This document shows, one piece after another, positions 12,006-22,921 of a stretch of DNA of 64,000 bases. Source of the DNA: Ascaphus truei (Eukaryota; Chordata; Amphibia; Anura; Ascaphidae); contig CM071570.1 of assembly GCA_036426205.1 (NCBI GenBank), positions 54,023,087 to 54,087,086 on the forward strand, given 5' to 3'. Positions within the stretch are counted from its first letter, which is position 1; the number at the start of each line of letters is the position of its first letter. Below the pieces are notes generated by a model. It made no database searches. It was not told the origin of the DNA and was given only the letters and a program-made list of their open reading frames with translations. The position numbers were made by a program, and so were the translations under genes.

Positions 12006-13405
12006 AAGAAAAGGGGTTTCCAATGCGCACAGTCTCATCAAAGTATAAATAAAAAAAGGAAGAAAAAATACACAATATTGTAATATTGTATGATGCACTT
12101 TGAGCAAGAAGAAGTATTACACTCACATTTTATGAAGTCAATCAGTCATTTCGGTTACTAAGTTTAACCACACTGATGTTTGCAGGTTCTCCGTGAACAG
12201 GACACTTCCGGTAATGCACACCGTCTCCAACAATAGGACTTGCAGTGTTGTACAGGGTCACCGGTACCCGGATACTCTCGATGGAACAGATAAAAAAACC
12301 ACAGATAGGTATTATTGGAATAATAAAGCAAAATGTGCACTCATTCTATGTGAAAGTATAAAAGCTTATGGTTGTCAAAGTAACCAACTTATAATGATGA
12401 TTCTGGAATAACAGGATAATCCCAAAAAAAAGGAAGGAAAAGGACACAGGAAAAAATAAATAAAAAATCTTTATAACATAAAAACAAGAAACAGTATGGC
12501 ATTCAGATATCCAGAGGGAACTACACCAAAGACACTGAATCCCAACCCCCAATAAACCCCAGCAATGGCCATATACCAGGGGATACAGATAGGAGGAGGT
12601 AGCAGTGCCCTAAATGGACTCCCAAAGGTCTTATGCAATCTGTATAAGAGATAAAGAATGTCCCAACGCGTTTCGTCTCAACAGACTTCTTCCAGGGGGG
12701 GGGGTCCTGGAAGAAGTGCGGTTGATATACGAAACGAGTTGGGACACTTCTTTATCTCTTATACAGATTGCATAAGACCTTGTGGGATCCATTTAGGGCA
12801 CTGCTACCTCCTCCTATCTGTATCCCCTGGTATATGGCCATTGCTGGGGTTTATGGGGGTTGGGATTCATGTTCTTGGTGTAGTTCCTCTGATATCTGAA
12901 TGCCATTACTGTTTCTTGTTTTTATGTTATAAGATTTTTTATTTATTTTTTCCTGTGTCCTTTTCCTTCCTTTTTTTTGATTATCCTGTTATTCCAGAAT
13001 CATCATTATAAGTTGTTGTTACTTTGACAACCATAAGCTTTTATACTTTCCCATAGATGCTTGCACAATTTTGCTTTATATCTATATACCTATCTGTACA
13101 GTATTACACTATCTGTGTTTTTTTATCTGTTCACTCGAGAGTATCCTGGTAACGGTGACCCTGTACAACACTGCAAGTCCTATTGTGGAGACGGTGTGCA
13201 TTACCGAAGTGTCCTGTTCACGGAGACCTGCAAACACATTGTTTTTAAACTTAGTAACCGAAATGCCTGATTGACTTCATAAAATGTGAGTGTAATACTT
13301 CTTCTTGCTCAAAGTGCATCATACAATATTACACTATTGTGTGTTTTTTCTTCCCTTTTTTATTTATACTTTGATGAGACTGTGCGCATTGGAAACCCCT
13401 TTTCT
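12006..13405. repeat. 1.4 kb near-palindrome with hammerhead-like motif at centre
   Basis: Left arm 12006-12697 and right arm 12705-13405 are inverted copies of each other, with only about 8 bp between them. Matching landmarks include the GGGGTTTCCAATGCGCACAG end, the GAACAGGACACTTCCG segment and the GTATCTGTATCC-type block. The arms differ by scattered substitutions and small indels, by eye of the order of ten percent. At the centre each arm carries CCTGGAAGAAG followed by a short stem and CGAAACGCG or CGAAACGAG. The short ORFs here come from the repeat. It lies in the intron between exons A and B. It could be two copies of one element head to head, or one foldback element. Confidence 0.85.
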
Positions 13406-13772
13406 TAATTTTATAAATAGAGACCTAATATACAAAACAATTAGAACCTTTATGGATTTGTCATGTCTATTAAGCAGTCGGGCACACAAAGTGTGACCTT
13501 TTATTGTTTATTAAAACGGCACCAACATATTTGGTCGTGATTGCCGCACATAATGGCGCCTGTGCATGGTTAAACCATATCCTTGCAAACGGATTCAATA
13601 AGTCGGGAAGGACTATACTCAGAGGAGCATATTATAAATACATTTCAGATTTGTATTTATAATAGATAATTAAACATACTTCTCTCTCTCTCTCTGGATT
13701 ATATATTGATTATTCAAGCTCGGCTAACACGGACAGATGTATATATTATAGATATATATATCTATATACATG
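13406..13772. other. No gene seen; AT and CT simple repeats
   Basis: Contains a short (CT)n at about 13680-13695 and AT-rich sequence leading into the MITE at 13773. Nothing else recognised. Confidence 0.4.
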
Positions 13773-13959
13773 TGTGTCGACGACAAACCTATACATTTGC
13801 TCGCCCGGGCGAGTGGATTTAACCCCCGGGCGAGTAAATTTGGCCCAAGCACACACGTTTGGTAACTAGGTGTTGCGAGTAGATTTTTTGTGTGGCGAGT
13901 AGATTTTTTGGTGATTTGTCAACCACTGGGCGAGCAAATGTATAGGTTTGTCGAACACT
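13773..13959. mobile_element. MITE with ~30-bp terminal inverted repeats
   Basis: The ends are inverted copies: GACAAACCTATACATTTGCT on the left and AGCAAATGTATAGGTTTGTC on the right. The 187-bp body carries repeated GGCGAGTAGATTTTTT-like units and cannot encode a transposase. Both flanks are TA-rich, so a target duplication cannot be read. The form suits a hAT-type MITE, but that is a guess. Confidence 0.75.
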
Positions 13960-13997
13960 ATATATATCTATATCAACTGTAAATATTCCTGTATATT

Positions 13998-14230
13998 CAT
14001 TTGCATGTCTTAGACAGGTCTGCAACCCTGTCTTTCATCACATTCACCCCAGCAAACAGCACTTCCACTGCAGCAAGGGATTCTGGGAAGACACTGCAAA
14101 TGAGCACACAGTGCCACTTTTTATCTCATGCTCACATTACATGAGCAACCCTTAGCCAATGCATGCTGCTTTAACACAGCTTTTAAGCAAGGACTTGGGG
14201 AGATCGTCAGTTAACCCACTCACAGACATT
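13998..14230. repeat. Dispersed repeat with ATTTGCAT and AGAATCCCTTGCTGCAG core
   Basis: TTCATTTGCATGTC at 13998 and GACACTGCAAATGA near 14104 are inverted ends. Between them is CACTGCAGCAAGGGATTCTG. The same core recurs in the other direction at 15700-15750 and 26560-26600. The family is not identified. ATTTGCAT is an octamer (POU-factor type) sequence, present because of the repeat. Confidence 0.6.
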
Positions 14231-14297
14231 TTTTCAACCATTGATGGTATCATCAGTGTGAGGTTGGCTTGCTGACATTTGCTCAAATGAGATAAGA

Positions 14298-14334
<37 letters not shown>

Positions 14335-14362
14335 CTCACCATAACGTAACTCGTACTTATAT

Positions 14363-14411
<49 letters not shown>

Positions 14412-14415
14412 CTAT
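14298..14415. repeat. (TA)n microsatellite pair
   Basis: Two long TA runs, about 14302-14332 and about 14366-14410, separated by about 35 bp that includes CACCATAACGTAACTCG. Confidence 0.95.
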
Positions 14416-15419
14416 AATATAATAATACAAAGGCATTTTTTTATATAATTCTATATATTCCTTTGGAAACATATTGGCCAGTTAAACAATTTAATAATGA
14501 TGCTGACATTTTTGTCTTGATTGTAAAGTGTAGCAAGAGTAGACAGGGGTCACAGGAAAAGGCTAATTCTGATTATTAAACAAATGCTGTCATTAGCCAT
14601 GATCTGTAACCAGATTTCCTCATAGTTTATCTTCCACATCTTGAATCAATAGAAGTCCTTTTCGCCTATCTGAGCACATATTTTTGGTACCGTTAGAAGT
14701 CTCTCACTGTTGCAACCTAGAGACATTTCTTAGAGAATTCCTCCAGGCTGCTCCTTATCCAGTATATCCAGCATAATCCAAGTGTTATCTGCGACAGGCC
14801 AAATGCATAAACCAGCCTTTATCTAAACACCTGTCACTCAATGCTAGCACAACATTACCACTGACCTGCTGATCCTGAGCAGTCTGGACATCTCTTCTCT
14901 CTCTGATCAGATTAAACACTAAATAAACAGAATTTGGCACAACAGAGAAACGTTACGTTCTTAAACTCTTTGATCAGCTAGAGATGGGACCACCAACATG
15001 TTAATGCCAAATATCACTGTTGGTTACATGGTGCACAGAACGCAGTGCAGCTGCAGCTGCTGTTGCTGCTTTTTCAAAGCCTGCTGAAATCTTCCTATTG
15101 ATGCAGGGTGCAGCTTGTATTGGAGCGGTGATGATTTTGCTTTTTCTTTTATCGAAAAAGTTTGCTTGGTAATTAAGGGTATTGCTTTACATATTTACTT
15201 TTCATATAGAATCCTTTTTTTTTTTTTCAATTGTATTACAATTACTTCAGTTATAGCAACAAATATGAAAAAAAATACCTATTCTTTGAAGAATTTGAAT
15301 TACTTCCGTGTAGCAGTTTTGTTCAATTAACCTAAAAACTAAAAATGAGGGTGCAAATTATCTTTACCTACATTTCCATGGTTACCAAGCACTGTATTGA
15401 CAAAAACTATCTTGCCAAC
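14416..15419. other. Intron sequence, nothing recognised
   Basis: No coding motif. A short GCTGCAGCTGC-rich patch lies at 15045-15070 and a T-run at 15213-15228. Confidence 0.5.
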
Positions 15420-15960
15420 TCTTAAATATACACCCCTATTCGTCACTTAAGCTCAACCCAAGGTGGTCTCATCTTTGCACCTTTTACTTCTACAGCCCTC
15501 TCCCGCCTTAAACGGTTAATTTTACTAATCTCTGTCTACCTATGGAACTCCATATTCGTGAAAGAACCTTCACTTTTCACATTCAAATCCCAGCTGAAAA
15601 TCCACCCTTTGAAGAAGCAGTTCGTTTAAATGTGTTATGCTACTAACTCCAGATGCACTTGACCTCCTCTGTCTGCATTTCAAGTAACACATTGTGTACT
15701 CATTTGCATGTAATTTCCCAGAATCCCTTGCTGCAGTGGAAGCACTGTAAGGAAAAGTACAGTAATTAACTTTTCACTCCTAATGTCTGTAAGCTTCCGG
15801 ATGTAGCACTTAGTGTTAGCTCTTTGGGACTCGTTTAGCCGTATGTTGTCATTTACCTATTGCCCTTATTCCAATTGTTTATAATGTACATTATTCACCT
15901 CCTACTGTTACGGTTTAATGCGCTGCGTACATGGTTGATATTATATAAATGAAATTATAC
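15420..15960 (+). mobile_element. Probable LINE 3' end fragment
   Basis: The plus strand near 15540-15605 reads LWNSIFVKE and TFKSQLKIHPF-like, the WNSLP...FK..L block that closes many CR1/Rex-type polymerases. The tail GCGCTGCGTACATGGTTG followed by TATATAAATGAA resembles LINE 3' tails. The ATTTGCAT repeat core sits inside at 15700-15750. Short and frameshifted. Confidence 0.45.
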
Positions 15961-16537
15961 ATATTTGTTTTATCATTTTTAACCAAGATTTGAAAAAGTG
16001 TATAGCCTTGCATGTAAATAAGGAACCTAATTAGCTTGACTAAAGAAAACATTGTGTGAGTCACTTAATTGGCTTCCCCAAACAGATGTTAAAGCAAACA
16101 ATTAGCTGTTTTTACTTAGTGGAAATTATGAGTGCATTGTGTTTCTTCCATCCACATCTCTATTAAAGCCGAAAGGTTCATATGCATGTAACCCTCCTTG
16201 CCCGCCTCTAAAGGCGTCTACATCGAGTTGGAGATATGTGTGCATAGCTGCGCTTCATCTCTCATACCGGTGCTGGGTCTGTGCAGGCTGGGCGTGGATA
16301 TGCAGACAGAATAATGGGTGCCAGGAGCTTTTATAGAACAAACAAGAGCTTTATTCACAGCCGTTTATAATGCTACCCATAGAGCAGACAGACTTCACTT
16401 CCGAAATTACCTGGTGTCAAACAATACGGTTACTCTGTGTTTCTTCCCCTGCTGGCTCTCACTCCTACGCTGAGGAGGTACTTATGCTTGTTGAAGTGAA
16501 ACTTCTTTGGTGGCACCTACAGTGTTTTGATGGGAGG
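15961..16537. other. No gene seen
   Basis: AT-rich to about 16140, then mixed composition leading into the minisatellite. Short ORFs have no recognisable domain. Confidence 0.4.
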
Positions 16538-16735
16538 GGGTCCGCCGGACTCCGCGCATGCACAGAAGGGTCCGCCGGACTCCGCGCATGCGCAGAAGGG
16601 TCCGCCGGACTCCGCGCATGCGCAGAAGGGTCTGCCGGACTCCGCATGCGCAGAAGGGTCCGCCGGACTCCGCGCATGCGCAGAAGGGTCCGGCGGACTC
16701 CGCATGCGCAGAATGGGCTGCCCGGCACGCGCAAG
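16538..16735. repeat. GC-rich 30-bp minisatellite containing GCGCATGCGC sites
   Basis: About six to seven units of 30 bp (some 28 bp) with consensus GGGTCCGCCGGACTCCGCGC followed by ATGCGCAGAA. Several frames stay open across it on both strands because the unit lacks stops, so the ORFs are artefacts. The palindrome GCGCATGCGC, the core NRF1 site, is intact at 16584-16593, 16614-16623 and 16672-16681. Other units carry shortened or mutated versions. Confidence 0.95.
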
Positions 16736-18839
16736 CTCAGAAGGGAGGGGACACACTTCCCCCCACCCCCCACCTCCCACACACACCACTGTTACTAGAA
16801 GAATTCCAAGAATTCCAAGTGAGTATAAATATAGAAGTGCATAAGCAAAAAAAAATTGAAATGTACCATTTATAATCAAAAGGCAGAAGTGGAAGACATG
16901 CAAGGTGTGTAAACATATAACACATGAATTGTATATAGATTAATATAATATAGTAGCTGTAATAATTATAAAAAAATAAGAGAGGGTGTGTGCCGAGCAC
17001 GCACGTTCTTCTTTGCGTTTCGTCACTGAAATTGTGTTTTTGATTTTCATGATTTACATTGAATGAAAGACTTTTGAGAGTAATGGCATTTAGATACTTT
17101 AAAATCCCAAATATAATTGACTTATGATAACTAAAGTAAGATACATATATCATGTATTCCAAGTGATAGCATGGAAATTTCAACACAAAAATAAATCAAA
17201 TAAATTATACTCTTATTGAATTAAAAACATCACCATTGCGAATAACATTTCTGTGAAAAAACACAAAGAAGATTCACTTACAATGCGCGTGCTCCGCGCT
17301 CACAACTTTTTCCCCCCTTAGTATTAGTTAGATTGCTGATCTCCTGCTGATCTCCTGCATAGCTTCAATAATGCCCTATCTCAGGTTGACCTTTGTTGGC
17401 GCGCACACACACTTCTCTGGGATCACTATCCCGTTTTGGTGCATGGCATTCCTAGTCTATACTTGTCGGATCGGGAGTTTACTTAGGACCTTCCGGTGGG
17501 TCTGATCCGACTATGCTACGGAGCTTCTAATGGGTGTTCTTGCCGCTTGCACAATAAAGACATATTTCTCCCAACATACCACTTATTGAAATTTTAGGCT
17601 GTTAAGGGCCGAGACTGTTTTCTACCAATCTTTATATTTAAAGGGCTGTATCCTTACTTTGCATTACTTTTGCAGCATTTTATTGCTGTAAAGATTTGCA
17701 TACATGGTTGCTGCTACATAAATAAAAATGTACATGCTCATAATGTTGAAAGATTTTTGGACAATTTCACACAGATTTATGAACCAGCAAATATAAATAT
17801 AGCAAAAAAACAAAAGTAAACCGTGATATTTGCTCTTGTGTATAGTTACTCTATTTCACTATTGGCTTACGTGGATGTCATTGCAATATAGTTGTCTGTA
17901 TCATGGGAACAATCCATGCGTGTCAAATGAGATAACAGACTTGCGTGATGACGGCATTGCAGTGTAACATGTAATTTATTTTGATATAATACAATCGTGT
18001 TACATGCAGTGCAATGGGAGCTTGTCAACAATTACAGTACAGGAATTTACTGGACATGTATAATTAGTGATAAGAGCATTATACATGTGTAAACAAAGGG
18101 AGCCCCACAGAACTTACAATCTAATGGGACAGAGACAGTAGGATTAAATAGAAGTCCTATAGGCATCTCAGTGCGTGACTAAATATTGGTACATTTATTG
18201 TTAGGTGAATTTATTTGTATGTTCATGGTATTAAAAAATTTAAAAAATAATAATGAAGTCTTCACCTAATCTAGGAATCACAGCCTGTCAATGCAAGAAA
18301 ACATCTGGTCCTTATAATAACTTCTTTTTTTTCTTCTTTTTTTAAAGCTTAAGCAGTACTAAATTAAAAAAAAAATATTACTAGCCATGACTGGAACTGG
18401 TCAGAGGTTGTCAGTAACAGGAAACACTACAGTGTAACCAATTTGTTCTTGATCAATATATATATCATTCAAAAAAAATCATCAAAAAGCCAGCCTTTTG
18501 GGGGGCGGGGGGGGGGATTAGTCAACAAGCCCTCCTAATATTTGGTTGTGCTCATTTTGCGCTGTTTTTCTTTCCGACATCCAGCCATGGAGTATATATA
18601 TCGCGAATGATTAAGGGTTTCGCTTTGATCTGCCAGGGCTGTAAGAATTTGGTTTGACCTGTGTAGTCTGGTTCCATTTAAGGCCTAATTAATTCGGAAC
18701 ACATGGAGGCCATGTTTCCTCAGGTGGTGAATACTTTTGATAATGAATATTGTGGAGAGGGATCTCCTTATCAAGTTTTGTTATTCATTACACATTGCAG
18801 ACGCTTTACCTTTTTTACTCTTTAACGCTTTTTATCCAG
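16736..18839. other. Intron sequence before exon B, little recognised
   Basis: AT-rich. GC-richer patches at 16985-17040 and 17280-17600 look like old repeat DNA but have no defined ends. About 18080-18135 carries ACTTACAATCTAATGGGACA, shared in form with the repeat at 35556-35722. A G-run lies at 18499-18517. No coding exon motifs. Confidence 0.45.
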
Positions 18840-19059
18840 CATGGAAGGCTCTATTGTTCGTCTACCGGAGATCGTAGCGTTAAAGAAGAAGTATAAGGCC
18901 TACCTGTATTTGGACGAAGCACACAGTGTCGGTGCAGTGGGACCAACAGGCCGAGGAGTGGTGGAGTATTTTGGAATAGACCCGGATGATATCGATGTGT
19001 TGATGGGCACATTCACCAAAAGTTTTGGTGCGGTGGGAGGATACATTGCTGGAAAAAAG
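18840..19059 (+). CDS. SPTLC3: SPTLC3 coding exon B, PLP-binding core
   Basis: This exon has one base plus 73 codons and carries the active-site core of the fold-type I PLP enzyme. Residues 22-28 of the exon read LYLDEAH: the Asp contacts the pyridine nitrogen of PLP and the His stacks on the ring in this family. Residues 57-61 read TFTKS, with the Schiff-base lysine at 19018-19020 (Lys379 in human SPTLC2 numbering). The acceptor is ATCCAG at 18834-18839 and the donor is GTAAAC. VLMGTF and GGYIAGKK resemble SPTLC3 more than SPTLC2. One odd residue is a Val (GTG, 19033-19035) directly before GGY, where human SPTLC2 and SPTLC3 have Ser. The ATG at 18841 is an internal methionine, not a start. 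Confidence 0.97.
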
Positions 19060-19221
19060 GTAAACCCTTTTATTTGTGGGCAGTGTGGGCACAGTACAAA
19101 AATTATTTTCATGTATATACCACTGATCGTATTGTACACAAACACTGCAGCTAAAATTGATGTCTAAATACAAACACAATATCTTTGCTACTTCATCGCC
19201 CAGCCCCCCTAGTCCAGCACC

Positions 19222-19611
19222 CAGTGTCAGATTTCAAATTAGGCCTGTCAGGCCCAGGCCTAAGGCGGCAACATTTTGGATTTGCCGCACTCGCAGGCCT
19301 ATCGGACCTAATGGAAAGGACTTGCCTGTGCCGGCCACCTCCGTTCTGCCGCCCTGCTTCTCCTTCAAAATCGAGCATGAAATGACGCCGCGGACGTCAC
19401 AAACGATGTCACACGGCGTCTCGTTGCCATGGCAACCGTGACGGTGCACCGTCAAATGACGTCATGACGCCGCGTTACCATGGTAAGTGATACCGCGCAA
19501 CGTCACGTTGGGGACATCCGCGGCGTCATTTGGCGCTGTATTCTGAAGGAGAAGCAGAGCGGCAGACACAAGCAAGTGCCAAAGGGCGGTGGATTTGTAA
19601 ATCCACCCCTG
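19222..19611. mobile_element. hAT non-autonomous element with exact 8-bp target duplication
   Basis: CCAGCACC occurs immediately on both sides (19214-19221 and 19612-19619). An exact 8-bp duplication is the hAT signature. The ends CAGTGTCAGATTTCAAAT and (inverted) CAGGGGTGGATTTACAAAT are imperfect terminal repeats. The 390-bp body is CpG-rich with internal TGACGTCATGACGCCGCG-type inverted motifs and no transposase. It lies 160 bp after exon B. Short ORFs here are artefacts. Confidence 0.9.
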
Positions 19612-19619
19612 CCAGCACC

Positions 19620-21876
19620 CTGAATAAGGTAAAGCCTTCTGAGTAGCCAATAATAAAGAGATTGATGTTAACTCCCCAGGAGCCGGGCAGGTAGGGTTAC
19701 ATAAATATACAAATATACATGGGGCTCCTTCTTCTATAATTAGATATAAAACCATTATTGATAACCCATGTAATGAATAATTCACGTAGATTATATTGTC
19801 ATGATGCACACAGGACGGAGTTGATGTACATTTAACTATATATTTGTCTCGACTGTATTCAATTTTATTGCTATACATAGTTATACTTTGCATACATTTT
19901 TGTCCTTTAGAATGTATTAAAGATAAATAATTCTGTATTCTTCAGATAATGGGGAAACATACTGTAAATCCCTTATTTAAACCTGCTGGACTTCATTTTT
20001 AATTTAAAGCATTTATTATCAAGATCTCCTATTAAAATTGGGCTTTTAATGCAGTCAATTCCAATAAATTTCACACAATTCACTTTACCATAATGATGGT
20101 TATTTACATGGTGTGCAGAGGGCTGTCAGACATATTGATGCTGTTAATATTTAAAAAACAATATGTTGTCTGAACGATCTGATAGTTTTACCCACAAATT
20201 TTACACCACATCCAGTACTGTACACATGACCAGATAGATAATTCAGTTGGTTGCAGTTAATAAAGTGTTGTATCTTAAATTTGTCTGTTTCATCCGAATA
20301 AAAGAAATGCTTACTTGGTATTCTAAACCTGCCCGCCTTGCAGTCATTATATTTACTGTATTTGAACCAACTATTTGTGATGAAAGCCAGCTAGCTGTTC
20401 ATTAGTGCTTTAAGTACAAAGTGGCTATTGAGCTAAAGATCTGATACAGCGATCTCATACAGTACTTGTCACTGCTTTTGGACACCGAACAGGCTTAAAA
20501 TCATCATCCACTAAAAGGATATTCCAGTGTATTGCAAATATGTTTTTTTTTTTTTTTATCTGTGACCATTGTCTGTTGAATTTATTTATGCATCGTATTG
20601 TTTTTGTGCTTATAAATCTTTTGCCTGTTTTTGTTACATTTTTCTGTTGTTGAGCAATTTCTCAAGGCGTAAATATTGGAAGACCAAATCGGTCATCTAT
20701 AAATTGAGGCTATTGCAATTCAAAGAGGCAACAAATGCATTAAATCGTTTTTTCAGTCCCTTCCAGATCAGTAAAAGGTCATTATAAATCTAATCCATAA
20801 TTGGATATGATCAGTGTATTTTGATATCCCTGTGATCAATACAATATGGTCCGTCCATCGCCATAGATATAGATTATCATAGATAGGGGAACATGCCGTG
20901 CCCATTGCTGTTACCCTAATCCTGTGATAGTATTTGCAATTAAACATAAGATCTTACAATGTGGGGAGCACAGGCTCTTCTTAAATCAAGGTTTTCTTCT
21001 TCACAAGATTTGTCCTCCTAAAATGTACAAAGTTGTGCATTCTTTAAAGAACAACAGTGTCGCTTTTTCATGCTTTTCCCCATTGGTCCTGTTTTAGAAA
21101 GTTTATAAAATAAAGACCTGTAAATCTGCATCCAGTTCTGCTTGGTTTGAAAAGATGATGATGGTAACTACCATTGACTTGAATGGCGGTTAGTGCCAGA
21201 ATAGGCACAATATCTTACATCACACTTGAATATTTCCAGCGTTAGTGGGATATTTACTTAACAGGATTACGCCTACCCGGGGACTTTATAACCATGGTCC
21301 TTTATGGCCCATGTGAATTGCCTGTAAAATTTATTTCGCGGAGTAACATCCCTGAATTAACAGGGCCCCCTTTGGCTCATAGAAGGTATATTAGAAAGTA
21401 GCATTTCTTACTAAATATGGTCCATTGTATTCTCGTCTTTAGGATTTTGTAAAATATGGTTATTTGAACATTGCTCCAACTTTTCTGGGGGGTTTACTTA
21501 AAAAAAATAATTATAAAAAGTGTGTGTGTCTCGTGAAGTAATTTTTAGGAAGTGTTTGTCTCCTCCATAGCTAAAGTGGCCTTTTTATTTCTTTTCCACA
21601 AATTTGAACACGGGCAGTGGAACTCGCAAGTAAAATCTGTTACACAGAAAATGTAACAACGATGAACAGCAGATGTCAAGACTCTAGTCTATCATGTAAT
21701 CTTTTTGAGCAAATATTGGGGCATCTTCTTAGAGATCTTAAACCATTTGCATATTTGCCACAGGTATGGGTCAAATGTGATTAGGAGAGCGTTTTTTTTT
21801 TTTAAGTCAACATTTTTGTTTTGAATGAGAACCTGTTGTGTTCCAATTAAAGTTCTTAACATCTTTCCATTTGCAG
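19620..21876. other. Intron sequence before exon C, nothing recognised
   Basis: AT-rich with a T-run at 20543-20558. No coding motif or well-defined repeat. A pyrimidine tract and TTGCAG precede exon C. Confidence 0.5.
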
Positions 21877-22003
21877 GAGCTTGTGGACTTCCTGAGAACT
21901 CATTCACATAGTGCAGTTTATGCAACATCAATGTCCCCACCTGTTACAGAGCAGATCATGAAGGTGATGAAGTGCATCATGGGACTTGATGGGACATCGA
22001 TAG
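21877..22003 (+). CDS. SPTLC3: SPTLC3 coding exon C
   Basis: Forty-two codons plus one base, beginning [19 protein letters not shown] and ending [25 protein letters not shown] is a strongly conserved stretch of the SPT catalytic subunits, following the PLP-lysine segment. The acceptor is TTGCAG at 21871-21876 and the donor is GTAAGA at 22004. The exon starts in phase 0 after the GKK codon of the previous exon and ends with G, which joins GA of the next exon to form Gly. IMGLDGT matches SPTLC3, whereas human SPTLC2 has IMGQDGT. The following intron is 20.8 kb and is the most repeat-rich part of the window. Confidence 0.97.
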
Positions 22004-22178
22004 GTAAGATCTCTTGTTACATTCAGTTTTGTGTGAGTTCCTTCCTAAGCTTAATAAATAGCAGCAGTTGCGCTCTTTGCCCCTCCTCCCCCCCCCCACC
22101 AAAAAAAATATTTTGCATTGCTCTTCTCAGAGTGGCTGCTAGACTGATACTGAGCTGTGAGTGTCTCATTTTAAGATG

Positions 22179-22208
22179 CCTCATCTTATACAAACGTATA
22201 AGATGAGG
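22179..22208. repeat. Perfect 13-bp hairpin
   Basis: CCTCATCTTATAC and GTATAAGATGAGG flank a 4-base loop (AAAC). TTTTAAGATGCC just before it suggests the tip of a foldback MITE. It is too short for a microRNA precursor. Confidence 0.7.
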
Positions 22209-22512
22209 TAGCCAATTTCCTTAAGTTATCCAATGTCAGGTTGACAGTTTGATGGGGTTTTTTTTCACCTTTTTTTTTTTTCCACTAGTCTCAACTGATA
22301 TGATGGAGGATAGGCACTAAGATTAATTCTTTTTAATGCATTAACAATTCAGTGCTAAAAAGTAATGCAAATTTTCAATAAATGTGACTTCCATATATGA
22401 AGACTTCATGCATACAGTATGACATGATTTGTTGTTGTACCCCTCATGTTAAATACCTGACTCATACAATTTAAATTAAAGCAGAATTATGTGTATTTTG
22501 TATTTATAACTA

Positions 22513-22921
22513 GTGTAACATGGTATGTCCATACGTACCTCTCTTTCCCCCACAGTGTATCTGTAATGTAAGTCCCTAGTAAGTTCAGGGCCTTCATGGG
22601 TTAATCTATGGCCATTGACCCCCCTTTTCGCCCACTTGTAAGTGATGGAAGTAAGGTGGTGACTCATGGCCTGTGTAAGCCTATTGGTGATGGGTACAGG
22701 CCTAAGGTCCTGAGGACAACAAGACTCAAGGCTCCATACTATCGGGCAAGCACCATCCTGAAGTCCAGGGATGTTGGACTATAAGAACTATGCTGTGTGA
22801 AGAGCTGCTGCAGCATGTCCAATAAAGCTGTCTGTTCACCATACCGCTGCCTGGGTGTCAGTTCCTGGGCAGGAGGGGTAAGGAGTGCAGTGGACATCCT
22901 TTTACCAAGGATCCCGTCACA
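22513..22921 (+). mobile_element. Probable LTR (TG...CA) with AATAAA
   Basis: Starts TGTAACATGGTATG and ends CCCGTCACA, the TG...CA form of an LTR. It contains AATAAA at about 22821-22826, followed by the T/G-containing CTGTCTGTTCACC. A second possible boundary, GGGTTACA before TTTGGAGGCGCTG near 23092, is not excluded. I see no second copy in the window, so LTR status is inference. Confidence 0.5.

Noticed and set aside
16538..16735. CRISPR-like array because of regular 30-bp spacing
   Set aside because: Repeats are contiguous with no unique spacers, in a vertebrate intron.
16465..16844. Overlapping ORFs of 105-142 residues on both strands with repeated GSAGLRA or SPADPSAHA units
   Set aside because: They are products of the 30-bp minisatellite, which lacks stops in several frames. 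No start context or domain supports a gene.
18841..19167. Reading SPTLC3 exon B as a complete 108-residue gene starting at ATG 18841
   Set aside because: The ATG is the internal Met of YSMEGS. The frame beyond 19059 is intronic and a GTAAAC donor ends the homology.
22179..22208. MicroRNA precursor hairpin
   Set aside because: Arms of only 13 bp with a 4-base loop are far too short. A MITE tip is more likely.
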